A DNA stretch of 64,000 nucleotides from Verrucomicrobiales bacterium (lineage in GTDB: Bacteria; Verrucomicrobiota; Verrucomicrobiia; Limisphaerales; J093): assembly GCA_024233305.1 (NCBI GenBank), contig JACKPV010000028.1, forward strand, positions 62,001-126,000. Reading direction: 5' to 3'. The notes below the pieces were generated by a model. That model was not told the origin of the DNA and did no database searches. It saw only the letters and a list, made by a program, of their open reading frames with translations. This document shows, in pieces, positions 8,277 to 16,726 of the stretch (positions are counted from its first letter, which is position 1; each line of letters opens with the position of its first letter). The position numbers and the translations under genes were made by a program.

Positions 8277-9865
8277 ACGGTCTGGCGGTCATCCTGCTGA
8301 TTGCGGCGGCGGGTTTCGGGATCGCCCGATGGTCCCGCATGTCCGTGATCCCCGTGCTGATCCTGGCGGGCAGCCTGGCCGCCGCGCTGGGCTGGCTGCC
8401 GCAGGACGAAGTGCTGGCGGACGCCTTCGAGCTGGCCCTCGCCTTCCTCGTTTTTTCGGCCGGGATGGAGCTGAATCCCGAACGTTTCCGGAAGCACCTC
8501 GGCGCGGTGCTGTGGGTGGGCACGGCCCAGTTCGTGGGCGTGGCGGCGGCGGGTTTTCTGCTCGCGAAGCTGCTCGGGTTCGAGGACGTCCCTGCCGCCT
8601 ACCTCGCCCTGGCGTTGTCGACCAGTTCGACGCTGGTCGTGGTGCAGCACCTGAAACAGCAGCAGCAGTTGTTCGAGCCGTTCGGACGGTTGGTGCTCGG
8701 GGTGTTGCTGCTGCAGGACGTGGTGATGATCCTGATCATCGTGACCGTCGGCCGCTGGCCCCAGGGAGCGTGGCCCGTGCTGCAGGGCCTGGGCACCGTG
8801 GGCGGCCTCGCGGCGATGGCGGTCGGCTGCCAGCAATGGCTGATGCCATGGGTCATCCGCCGGCTTCGGCCGGACGAGGAGACCCTGTTGCTGCTGGTGC
8901 TGGCATTGCTGTTCGTCTTCGTTTCGGCCGCCCACCTGACCGGAGTGTCCCCGGTGGCCGGAGCCTTCTTCGCCGGGTTCGCCCTCGCCCGTTTTCCCGT
9001 GAACGGGGTGGCCCGCGGGCAACTGCTTTCGTTCAACGACTTCTTCCAGGCGATCTTCTTCACGGCTCTCGGCGGGTTGGTGGTGGTCTCGAGCCCCGCC
9101 ATGCTGCTGCAAGCAGCCGTGCTCGCCTTCGGCGTCTGGTGGGTGACGCCTCCCCTCGTGGGCGCGGTGGCCGAATGGCGGGGCATGACCACGCGTCCCG
9201 CGCTCGAGAGCGGCCTGCTGCTGGCCCAAACCAGCGAGTTCGCCCTGGTCCTGGGCTTCACCGGCACGCAGGTCCTCGAGCAAATCCCGGGCGAGGTCTT
9301 TTCGCTGATGGCGATGGTGGCGGTCCTCACGATGACGCTGACGCCGTTCGTGGCGACGGACCGCTTCACGACGCTTCTGCTGCACCTCCATCCCCGCCGC
9401 CGCCGCGGCCAGGCCACGGGCAGTCGACGCGGACACGTGCTCATGCTCGGCTTCGGGGCGGGTGGCATGTGGATGATGAAACCCGTGGCGCAGGCCGGAC
9501 ACGATGTGCTGGTCGTCGACGACGATCCCGCGGTCATCGAGCAGCTCGAAGCGAAGGGCATTCCGTGTCTGCGCGGCGACGGTTCCGATGAGCACCTCCT
9601 GGCCCGTGCGGGGGCGCGCGAGGCGAAGCTGATTCTGGTGTCCATGCGGCGGGTGCAGGACGCGCGGCGGGTGCTGGATTTCGCCCGGCAGGTGCCGGTG
9701 GTGGTGCGCGTCTTCGAAGAGACCGAAGCGGTCGTGGTGCGCCGTTCGGGCGGCATCCCGGTGCTCAACAGCGAAGCCGCCGCGGACACCTTCATGGAGT
9801 GGTTCGGGCAGACCATCCACCCGCAGGATGCGGAACGGACGGAGCGCGCTTCCCCTGTCACGTGA
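8273..9865 (+). CDS. CPA2-family cation:proton antiporter with RCK-N domain (second of a pair)
   Basis: 530 residues from the ATG at 8273, whose ATGA overlaps the stop of the preceding antiporter. It has the same layout: an N-terminal exchanger domain to about residue 370, then an RCK-N domain with an intact GFGAGG loop and acidic strand end (VLVVDDDP). The sequence is clearly different from its neighbour, so this is an old tandem paralogue rather than a fresh duplication. Overlapping stop and start suggest equal expression and possibly a heteromeric transporter; the intact loop here against the changed loop in the partner would suit a division of labour. That is inference. The uvrA gene starts 44 bases downstream. 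Confidence 0.87.
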   Translation: MNGLAVILLIAAAGFGIARWSRMSVIPVLILAGSLAAALGWLPQDEVLADAFELALAFLVFSAGMELNPERFRKHLGAVLWVGTAQFVGVAAAGFLLAKLLGFEDVPAAYLALALSTSSTLVVVQHLKQQQQLFEPFGRLVLGVLLLQDVVMILIIVTVGRWPQGAWPVLQGLGTVGGLAAMAVGCQQWLMPWVIRRLRPDEETLLLLVLALLFVFVSAAHLTGVSPVAGAFFAGFALARFPVNGVARGQLLSFNDFFQAIFFTALGGLVVVSSPAMLLQAAVLAFGVWWVTPPLVGAVAEWRGMTTRPALESGLLLAQTSEFALVLGFTGTQVLEQIPGEVFSLMAMVAVLTMTLTPFVATDRFTTLLLHLHPRRRRGQATGSRRGHVLMLGFGAGGMWMMKPVAQAGHDVLVVDDDPAVIEQLEAKGIPCLRGDGSDEHLLARAGAREAKLILVSMRRVQDARRVLDFARQVPVVVRVFEETEAVVVRRSGGIPVLNSEAAADTFMEWFGQTIHPQDAERTERASPVT

Positions 9866-9908
9866 GTTTGGCTAGGCTTTGTGGTCCTGGCAATCAGGCC
9901 ATTCGCGC

Positions 9909-12845
9909 ATGGCAAGGGATTTCATCCGCATCGGTGGCGCCCGGGTTCACAACTTGAAGAACCTGTCGCTCGACATTCCCCGAGACCGGCTCGTGGTCAT
10001 CACCGGCCCGAGTGGTTCCGGGAAGTCTTCGCTGGCCTTCGACACCCTGTTCGCGGAAGGGCAGCGCAAGTACATGGAATCGTTGTCGGCCTTCGCCCGG
10101 CAATTCCTCGACCAGATGGAGAAGCCCGACGTCGACTTCATCGAAGGGCTGTCGCCGGCGATCGCCATCGAGCAACGGACCGCCACGGCCAACCCTCGCT
10201 CGCTGATCGCCACCACCACCGAGATCTACGACCACCTCCGCCTGCTCTACGCCCACCTCGGCGAACCGCACTGCCCGGTTTCCGGCGAACCGATCACCTC
10301 GCAGACCAGCAGCGAGATCGTGGACAAAATCCTCGAGCTGCCGGCGAAGAGCCGCGTCATGCTGCTGGCGCCGGTGGTGCGCGGGCAACGCGGCGAGTTC
10401 CGCGACGTGATCGAGCGCCTGGCGCGCGAGGGCTTTGTGCGCGTCCGGGTGGACGGGGAACTGTTCGAACTGGCGCCCAACCTCCGCTTGCGGCTCGAGG
10501 CGCGCCAGAAACACACCATCGAGGCGGTGGTCGACCGCCTGGTCGTGGATCCGTCCGCCCGGATTCGCCTGGGGGACTCCGTGGAAACTGCCCTGAAATG
10601 GGGCGAAGGCCGCGTGCTGACACTGCATCAACCGGCGGGCTCCCCCCGGGATGCGGCCTGGGAGGAAACCCTCCATTCCAACCGCATGTACAGTCTCGCG
10701 ACCGGCCTGAGCTACGATACCCCGACCCCGAAGCATTTTTCGTTCAACTCCCCCCTGGGCGCGTGCGCCGTCTGCCTGGGCCTGGGCCAGAAGCCCGTCT
10801 TCGACGAGTCCCTCGTGGCGCCGGACGCGGACAAATCCCTGGCGCAGGGCGCCATCGCGCCGTGGCGGCGCGGCGGGGCGCGGATGGTGACCCACTACAA
10901 CCGCTTGTTGGCGGCGTTGGCGGCGCATTTCGGAGTGAGCCTCGACGCCCCGTTCAAAAACCTGCCCGCAGACTTCCGGCGCACCCTGCTGCACGGCTCG
11001 GGCGAGGTGCGCCTCGAACTGCCGGCGGCAAACCGGGAGAAGCGGGTCAAGCGGCCCTTCGAGGGCGTTTTGCCCGGCCTGCAACGGCTGTTCGACGAGA
11101 GTGAAAGCGAGACCACGCGCGGGCGCCTGAAACCGTTCATGGCGCTGCACCCCTGCGACGCCTGCGGCGGACGGCGGCTCAAGCCGGAAATCCTCGCGGT
11201 GACACTGGGCGGACCGGAGGCCAGCCGCGAATTTCCGCCGCGACCGGACGAGGCCGCCCGGCCGGCGGCCGTTGCTCCCGGGCTATCGATCATGGACGTC
11301 TGCCGGCTGACCATCGACGAGGCGGACCGTTTCCTCGCGGGGCTGCGGCTTGCCGAACGGCACCGGAAGATCGCCGCGGAAGTCATGCGGGCCGTGCGCA
11401 GCCGGCTCGGTTTTCTGCGCAACGTCGGGTTGGGCTACCTCACGCTGGATCGCGAAAGCGGCACCCTGAGCGGCGGCGAGGCGCAGCGCATCCGCCTCGC
11501 GACGCAGATCGGCGCGGGGCTCGTCGGGGTCCTCTACATCCTCGATGAACCCAGCATCGGCCTGCACCAGCGCGACAACGAACGACTGCTCCGCACCCTC
11601 GAGGAACTGCGCGATCTCGGCAATTCGGTCCTGGTGGTCGAGCACGACGAGGAGACCATCCGGCGGGCGGATTACGTGGTCGATCTGGGCCCCGGCGCGG
11701 GCGTGCACGGGGGCGAACTGGTGGCGGCGGGCACGGTCCCCGAAATCCTGGCGCACCCGCGCTCGCTCACCGGACGCTACCTCCGCCGGGACCTCCTGAT
11801 CCCGAAGCCCGACCGGCGCAGCGAACCGCTGGGTGACGCGGGCTGGCTGGAAGTGCTGGGAGCGGCGGAAAACAACCTGCAGCACCTCGACGTGCGGATT
11901 CCGCTCGGGGCTTTCACCTGCGTGACCGGTGTCAGCGGGTCCGGGAAGAGCACGCTGATTGACGACATCCTCCGGCGCGCCCTGGCCCGGCGGCTGTACG
12001 GCGCCGCCGAACGGCCGGGACGCCACCGGATGATCAACGGCATCGAATTCCTCAGCAAGATGGTCGTCATCGACCAGGCCCCCATCGGCCGGACGCCACG
12101 CAGCAACCCGGCGACCTACACCGGCATCTTCAACCTGATCCGCGACCTCTATGCGCGCCTTCCCGCCGCGCGCATCCGGGGCTATTCGGCAGGCCGTTTC
12201 AGCTTCAACGTGCGCGAGGGACGGTGCCAGAAATGCGAAGGCGACGGGCTGCTTCGCATCGAGATGAACTTCCTGCCGCCGGTCTACGTGACATGTGAAG
12301 CCTGCCGCGGCCGGCGCTACAACCGCGAAACCCTCGAGATCACCTACAAGGGCCTCAACATCGCCGACGTGCTCGACCTCACGGTGGACGAAGCGGTGAC
12401 GTTCTTTCGGTCCATCCCGCAGATCTACGAAGCCTGCCTCGCCCTGGCCGAGGTGGGCCTCGGTTATTTGCGCCTGGGCCAGGCCGCCACCACGCTCAGC
12501 GGCGGCGAAGCCCAACGGCTGAAACTGGCCACCGAGCTGAGCCGCCGCGCGGCCGGCCACGTGCTCTACCTCCTCGATGAACCCACGACGGGCCTTCATT
12601 TCGCCGACGTGGCCAAGCTGCTCGAAGTCCTTTTCCGACTGCGGGCGGCGGGCAACACCCTGGTCGTGATCGAGCACCAACTCGATGTGATCCGGGCCGC
12701 CGACTGGATCATCGACCTCGGGCCGGAAGGCGGACGGGACGGGGGGCGCATTGTCGTTGAAGGCCCGCCCGCCATCGTGGCACGCTGCGAGGCAAGTCAT
12801 ACCGGGCGGTACCTCCGTCGGATGCTGGAAACGGGCAACGAATGA
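9909..12845 (+). CDS. uvrA: Excinuclease ABC subunit A (UvrA), first zinc finger degenerate
   Basis: 978 residues. It is the damage-sensing ATPase of nucleotide excision repair. The N-terminal Walker A is at residues 33-41 (GPSGSGKSS). The UvrB-binding region follows near 125-240 (APVVRGQRGEF, RVRVDGELFEL), so this is not the truncated UvrA2 type. The first ABC signature (SGGEAQRIRLATQIG) is near 525; the second Walker A (GVSGSGKST) and signature follow in the C-terminal half. The insertion zinc module is intact at C773, C776, C796 and C799. In the N-terminal zinc finger only C286 and C289 remain; the two expected upstream cysteines are S262 and T265. The start is ATG 9909; the open frame runs 10 residues further upstream without conservation. 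The next gene begins 1 base after its stop. Confidence 0.93.
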   Translation: MARDFIRIGGARVHNLKNLSLDIPRDRLVVITGPSGSGKSSLAFDTLFAEGQRKYMESLSAFARQFLDQMEKPDVDFIEGLSPAIAIEQRTATANPRSLIATTTEIYDHLRLLYAHLGEPHCPVSGEPITSQTSSEIVDKILELPAKSRVMLLAPVVRGQRGEFRDVIERLAREGFVRVRVDGELFELAPNLRLRLEARQKHTIEAVVDRLVVDPSARIRLGDSVETALKWGEGRVLTLHQPAGSPRDAAWEETLHSNRMYSLATGLSYDTPTPKHFSFNSPLGACAVCLGLGQKPVFDESLVAPDADKSLAQGAIAPWRRGGARMVTHYNRLLAALAAHFGVSLDAPFKNLPADFRRTLLHGSGEVRLELPAANREKRVKRPFEGVLPGLQRLFDESESETTRGRLKPFMALHPCDACGGRRLKPEILAVTLGGPEASREFPPRPDEAARPAAVAPGLSIMDVCRLTIDEADRFLAGLRLAERHRKIAAEVMRAVRSRLGFLRNVGLGYLTLDRESGTLSGGEAQRIRLATQIGAGLVGVLYILDEPSIGLHQRDNERLLRTLEELRDLGNSVLVVEHDEETIRRADYVVDLGPGAGVHGGELVAAGTVPEILAHPRSLTGRYLRRDLLIPKPDRRSEPLGDAGWLEVLGAAENNLQHLDVRIPLGAFTCVTGVSGSGKSTLIDDILRRALARRLYGAAERPGRHRMINGIEFLSKMVVIDQAPIGRTPRSNPATYTGIFNLIRDLYARLPAARIRGYSAGRFSFNVREGRCQKCEGDGLLRIEMNFLPPVYVTCEACRGRRYNRETLEITYKGLNIADVLDLTVDEAVTFFRSIPQIYEACLALAEVGLGYLRLGQAATTLSGGEAQRLKLATELSRRAAGHVLYLLDEPTTGLHFADVAKLLEVLFRLRAAGNTLVVIEHQLDVIRAADWIIDLGPEGGRDGGRIVVEGPPAIVARCEASHTGRYLRRMLETGNE

Positions 12846-12846
12846 A

Positions 12847-15582
12847 ATGCGGCGCATGAACACGCCAGACGCGAACCGGAAACCGCGCCCCCGCCGGTGG
12901 TTCCCGCTGGTCGCGCTCGCACTGGTCTGCTGGCTGCCGCCCGGCGCCACCGCGGCGACGCCCTGGGAGGATCGCGCCTACGAGGTCGTGTTGAAGCTGT
13001 TCAGCGACGGCATCAACGAACTCGCCGAACGCGAGGCGGGCGCCTTCCTGCAACGCTATCCGGCCTCGGCCCGGGCGGCGGAGGTGGCGCTGGTCCGGGC
13101 GCAGGCCAATCTCGAACTCGCCCGCTACGATCAGGCAATTGCCGTGCTCACGGAGTATGCCGGACAGGCCGGAACATTGGCGGACGAGTTCGCCTTCTGG
13201 CTCGCCGAAGCCCGGTTCCGCAAGGGGGACCTCGTGGCGGCCGCCGACCAGTTCGCCGCCGTGAACACCCGGTTCCCCACCTCGGAACGCCGGTTTGAAG
13301 CCTGCTACGCCGAGGTCCTGGCCCGTTTCCAGCAGGGCGATGCGGCGAAGGTCATCGAACGGTTGCGCGATCCGCAGGGACCCTACCAAACCCTGAGCGC
13401 AACCGGGCCGGACAACGAGTGGATGCTGCGCTGCGGACTGCTGCTGGCCGAGGCGCTCCTGCGCCAACGGGACCACCCGGCCGCCGAAGCGACCTTGGAA
13501 GCCTTGCGCGAACGCACCCTCGGCGCCGCCCTGGACTGGCAACGCCAGTACCTCCTCGCGAGTGTAAGACTCGCCGCCGGGCGCCCCGCCGACGCCCTGG
13601 CACACACGACCAACTTCTGGACGGTTGCCACGAACGTCATCCGCGCCGATCTGTTGGCCGAAGCGGCGGTGCTCGAAGGACGCATCAACGAGAAACTCGA
13701 CCAGCCAGAGGCCGCCATCCGGGCCTACGAACGCAACCTCAGCCCCGAGGCCCCGCGCGCCTGGCGGCAGTCGGCGCTGCAGCACATCATCGACCTCGGC
13801 TTGAGCGCCGGCAACCACACCGCCACCGCCACCCGCCTCGAGCAGTTCATCCAGAACAATCCCGGGGACGCCCTCCTGGACCTGGCCCGGCTCACCCTCG
13901 GCGAACTGCGCCTCGCGGACTATCGCGCCTCCAAGGCCGCCGGCCAGCCCGCGCTCGCCGCGCTCGAAGCCGCGCGCAACGAGTTCGACCGCGTGGTGAA
14001 GGACTTTCCGCAAAGCCCTCTGGCCGGCCGCGCCTGGCTGGACCTTGGCTGGTGTTACTGGGAGCCCGGTCCTCCGCAACCCGGACCGGCGGCGGAGGCC
14101 TTCGCCGCCGCGACCCGGACCCTGCCCCGCTCGCTGCAACAGGTGGAGGCCCGGTTGAAGTGGGCCGACTCCCAGTTCCGTCTGGGGGACTTCTCAGGCG
14201 CGATCACGAATTACTGGCAGGTCGCCACGAACTACCCGGATCTCGACGGGCTCGCCACCAACACGGTGGCCCAGGCCCTCTACCAGGTCGTGCGCGCCAG
14301 CGTCGAAACCGGGGATCTGAACGGCGCCTCGTCCGGGCTCACCCGGTTGTTGGCGACGGCCGGCGACACCGAGCTCGCCCCGCGGGCCCAGTTGCTGCTC
14401 GGGCAGGCCTTCAACCGGCAGGGCAGCGCCACCGCCGCACGATCCCTCTACCAGGACTTCGTCGAGCGTTTCACCAACTCCGTCCTCCTCCCCGAAGGCC
14501 GGCTGGGGCTGGCCCGCACCTTCGAGCAGGCCGGCGACTGGCCGACCGCCATCGGCGCCTACCAACAATGGCTCACGAATGATGCCAACCGCCCGGGGGT
14601 CGACCCGGCCCTGCCCGCGCAGGTGCGCTTCGACATCGCGCGACTCAGTCTCCAGACCCGGTCATCCACCAACGGCATCGTGCTCCTCTCCCGGTTTATC
14701 GAGGATTTTCCCACGAACGCCAACGTGGCCCTCGCCCAGTATCTCTTGGGCGAGCACTACTTCCGGGCGGGCGACTTCGGCAAGGCGGAGCTGCATTTCA
14801 TGGACCGCAGCCTCATCCGGCCCGATCCCGGCCCGCTCGGCGAACTTCCCTACCAGTCCCGCCTGATGGCCGGCCGCGCCGCCGTGGCCCGGCAGAACTA
14901 CCGCAATGCCCGGGAACACTTCGACTGGATCATCACCAACGGTCCGCTCGTCGTCGTCGAATCGCCCATCCCCGCCTCGGTCGCGGCCCAGGCCTACTTG
15001 CTGCGCGGGGACACCTTCCTCGCTGAAACGCCCCCCGCCGGCAGCAACCCGCGGGACAGCTTCGGCGAAGCCATCGTGGCGTACGAGCGGGTCACCAAGG
15101 GCTTTCCCACCAACGCCCTGGCGCCGGTCGCCTGGGGACGGATCGGGGACTGCGAACTGCAGATCGCCAGCCAGGACCCGCGCCGCTACCAATCCGCGGC
15201 GGAGGCCTACCGCCGGGTGGTGGATTCCGACGCCCCCGCCTCGACCCGCAGTATGGCCGAATGCGGACTCGCGCTGGTCCTCGAAAAGCAGGCCGCCACC
15301 CAGCCCGAAGCGGCCCGGCCCGCCAACCTCGGCGAGGCGCTCAATCACTACCTGCAGGTCTTCTACGGGAAGAACCTGCGGGATGGGGAAACCGCCGACC
15401 CGTACTGGGTGAAACGCGCGGGGTTGGCCGCCATCGACCTCGCCGAGTCCGCCCAACGCACCGAACTGGCCATCGGCCTGTGTCAACGCCTGATCGAGGA
15501 GCTGCCGCCCCTGCGGGCGCGACTGGAAAAGCGTCTGAGCCAGTTGCGGGCCGCGGACGCCGCCCGGCCCGGCCCCGGTTGA
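12847..15582 (+). CDS. Large exported tetratricopeptide-repeat protein
   Basis: 911 residues from the ATG at 12847; the ATG at 12856 gives the same signal peptide. The N-terminus is basic (RKPRPRRW), then hydrophobic (FPLVALALVCWLPPGATA), consistent with export. The rest is a run of TPR-like helical pairs with the usual A/L/Y spacing, for example near residues 60-180, 360-480 and 560-760, with alternating phrases such as FPTSERRFEACYAE and GRLGLARTFEQAGDWPTAI. Such YfiO/BamD- and YbgF-like arrays act as scaffolds in the periplasm or at the outer membrane. There is no catalytic domain. It starts 1 base after uvrA, so it probably shares that transcript although no functional link is evident. 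Precise role unknown. Confidence 0.8.
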   Translation: MRRMNTPDANRKPRPRRWFPLVALALVCWLPPGATAATPWEDRAYEVVLKLFSDGINELAEREAGAFLQRYPASARAAEVALVRAQANLELARYDQAIAVLTEYAGQAGTLADEFAFWLAEARFRKGDLVAAADQFAAVNTRFPTSERRFEACYAEVLARFQQGDAAKVIERLRDPQGPYQTLSATGPDNEWMLRCGLLLAEALLRQRDHPAAEATLEALRERTLGAALDWQRQYLLASVRLAAGRPADALAHTTNFWTVATNVIRADLLAEAAVLEGRINEKLDQPEAAIRAYERNLSPEAPRAWRQSALQHIIDLGLSAGNHTATATRLEQFIQNNPGDALLDLARLTLGELRLADYRASKAAGQPALAALEAARNEFDRVVKDFPQSPLAGRAWLDLGWCYWEPGPPQPGPAAEAFAAATRTLPRSLQQVEARLKWADSQFRLGDFSGAITNYWQVATNYPDLDGLATNTVAQALYQVVRASVETGDLNGASSGLTRLLATAGDTELAPRAQLLLGQAFNRQGSATAARSLYQDFVERFTNSVLLPEGRLGLARTFEQAGDWPTAIGAYQQWLTNDANRPGVDPALPAQVRFDIARLSLQTRSSTNGIVLLSRFIEDFPTNANVALAQYLLGEHYFRAGDFGKAELHFMDRSLIRPDPGPLGELPYQSRLMAGRAAVARQNYRNAREHFDWIITNGPLVVVESPIPASVAAQAYLLRGDTFLAETPPAGSNPRDSFGEAIVAYERVTKGFPTNALAPVAWGRIGDCELQIASQDPRRYQSAAEAYRRVVDSDAPASTRSMAECGLALVLEKQAATQPEAARPANLGEALNHYLQVFYGKNLRDGETADPYWVKRAGLAAIDLAESAQRTELAIGLCQRLIEELPPLRARLEKRLSQLRAADAARPGPG

Positions 15583-15607
15583 CAGGCCCGTCCGTCGAAC
15601 CTAACCT
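15579..15607 (+). promoter_or_regulatory. Candidate promoter of the A-type Fe-S carrier gene
   Basis: A perfect TTGACA (15579-15584, overlapping the stop codon of the TPR gene), a 17-base spacer and TAACCT (15602-15607). The ATG is only 10 bases beyond the -10, so transcripts would be leaderless or nearly so. Confidence 0.45.
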
Positions 15608-15617
15608 GCGTGCGTCA

Positions 15618-15968
15618 ATGAGCGAAATCGCGGAAAAAACACCGGTGGTCACCCTGACGGAAAATGCGCGGGCGAAGCTCCGGGAGATGCGGGACCAGGA
15701 GCCGGACCGGCAGGAAAAGTCCCTTCGTCTCGTGGTCGAACGCGGCGGATGTTCCGGAATGCAATACGCGATGGAGTTCACGCAACCGCAGCCCGGGGAT
15801 CTGCACGCAGAGTTCGATGGCGTGGCGGTCTCCGTGGAACCGGGAAGCGCGGCGTTCCTCCAGGGTTCGGAAATCGACTACGAAGAGAGCCTCACCGAGG
15901 TGGGTTTCAAAATCCGCAACCCCAATGCCCGGCTTTCCTGCGGCTGCGGAAAATCGTTCACGGCCTGA
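15618..15968 (+). CDS. A-type iron-sulfur cluster carrier (IscA/ErpA/HesB family)
   Basis: 116 residues. It should bind an Fe-S cluster or iron and pass it to apo-proteins in the cytoplasm. The three family cysteines are present with standard spacing: C45 in RGGCSGMQY, and C108 and C110 in LSCGCGKSF. The FLQGSEIDYEE stretch near residues 80-90 is also characteristic. Length is normal for the family. No isc or suf genes adjoin it, so the scaffold must lie elsewhere. It appears to be monocistronic, with a TTGACA promoter immediately upstream and a hairpin terminator 32 bases after the stop. IscA, ErpA and SufA cannot be separated from this sequence alone. Confidence 0.92.
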   Translation: MSEIAEKTPVVTLTENARAKLREMRDQEPDRQEKSLRLVVERGGCSGMQYAMEFTQPQPGDLHAEFDGVAVSVEPGSAAFLQGSEIDYEESLTEVGFKIRNPNARLSCGCGKSFTA

Positions 15969-15999
15969 CGACCGGCAATGGCCGTTGGGGCTGACGACC

Positions 16000-16033
16000 G
16001 CCGTTCCGTGCGATGCGGAACGGCTTTCTCATT
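16000..16033 (+). terminator. Rho-independent terminator after the Fe-S carrier gene
   Basis: A perfect 9-bp stem, GCCGTTCCG/CGGAACGGC, with a 7-base loop, followed by TTTCTCATT. It lies 32 bases downstream of the stop codon. Confidence 0.75.
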
Positions 16034-16162
16034 CCGGGGGGCTTCGGTCACCCACCGGGGCGAAGGACGCGCGCTCGATTCAGCCGCACTTTTTTTCTTT
16101 TCTGCCAGTGTCCGGAAAGCCTAATGTTACGCCATGAGCGCGCGAAGACGCGACGGCCGAAG

Positions 16163-16543
16163 ATGAAAGAAATCGAGCTGCTCCAGGAACTTCAGGACAT
16201 CGAACTCCTCTCCCGAAAGCCCGCCGAACTGAAGGCGCGGGCGGTTGAATTGCGCGCCCTGGTGCCCGCTCCGTTGCTCGGTCATTACGACCGGCTGATG
16301 GCGCGGGGGAAAAAGGGGGTCGCCCATGTTCGCAACGGCGTCTGCGGTGGTTGCCGCATGCGGCTGGCGTCCGGCGCCCATGCGCAGCTGCTCCGCGACG
16401 ATGACATCGTCATGTGCGACAACTGCGCCCGCTACCTCCTCGCCACCAAGGATCCCGAGCCCGAGATCCTGCCCGCGAGAAAGAAAGCCCCCGCCAAGCG
16501 CCGCAAACCCAGGACCGCCGACGTGGCGGCCACGATCCCGTAG
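16163..16543 (+). CDS. Short C4 zinc-ribbon protein (zf-RING_7 type)
   Basis: 126 residues from the ATG at 16163; an in-frame ATG at 16124, preceded by GGAAAG, would add 13 residues. The first 50 residues are helical and charged (MKEIELLQELQDIELLSRKP), then a C4 zinc ribbon has C61-GG-C64 and C85-DN-C88. The C-terminal tail is basic (RKKAPAKRRKPR). Zinc-ribbon proteins of this kind are usually about 240 residues with a long N-terminal coiled coil, so this one is a compact version. The family is thought to act in nucleic-acid or translation-related contexts, but no reaction is established. It follows a terminator, so it is probably transcribed separately. Confidence 0.7.
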   Translation: MKEIELLQELQDIELLSRKPAELKARAVELRALVPAPLLGHYDRLMARGKKGVAHVRNGVCGGCRMRLASGAHAQLLRDDDIVMCDNCARYLLATKDPEPEILPARKKAPAKRRKPRTADVAATIP

Positions 16544-16726
16544 GCGTCCGTTCGGCAAGCCGCTCCTTCCTCCCGCGCCTTCCCGCGCGTCCGCCGGCCT
16601 CATTGCCGCTCCCCCTTGGCGGTTTTCCCGGCAGGCTCCTGCCGGGGTTGCGCGCCGTGTCTCCATCGGCGTTTCGGCGCGCCCATTCCTGATGAAAATG
16701 GCCGGTTGCGCCTGAGGCGGCCCGGC

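Noticed and set aside
16163..16543. DksA-like transcription factor for the zinc-ribbon gene
   Set aside because: The DksA coiled-coil tip (DXXDXA) is not visible and the two CxxC motifs are spaced as in C4 zinc ribbons.
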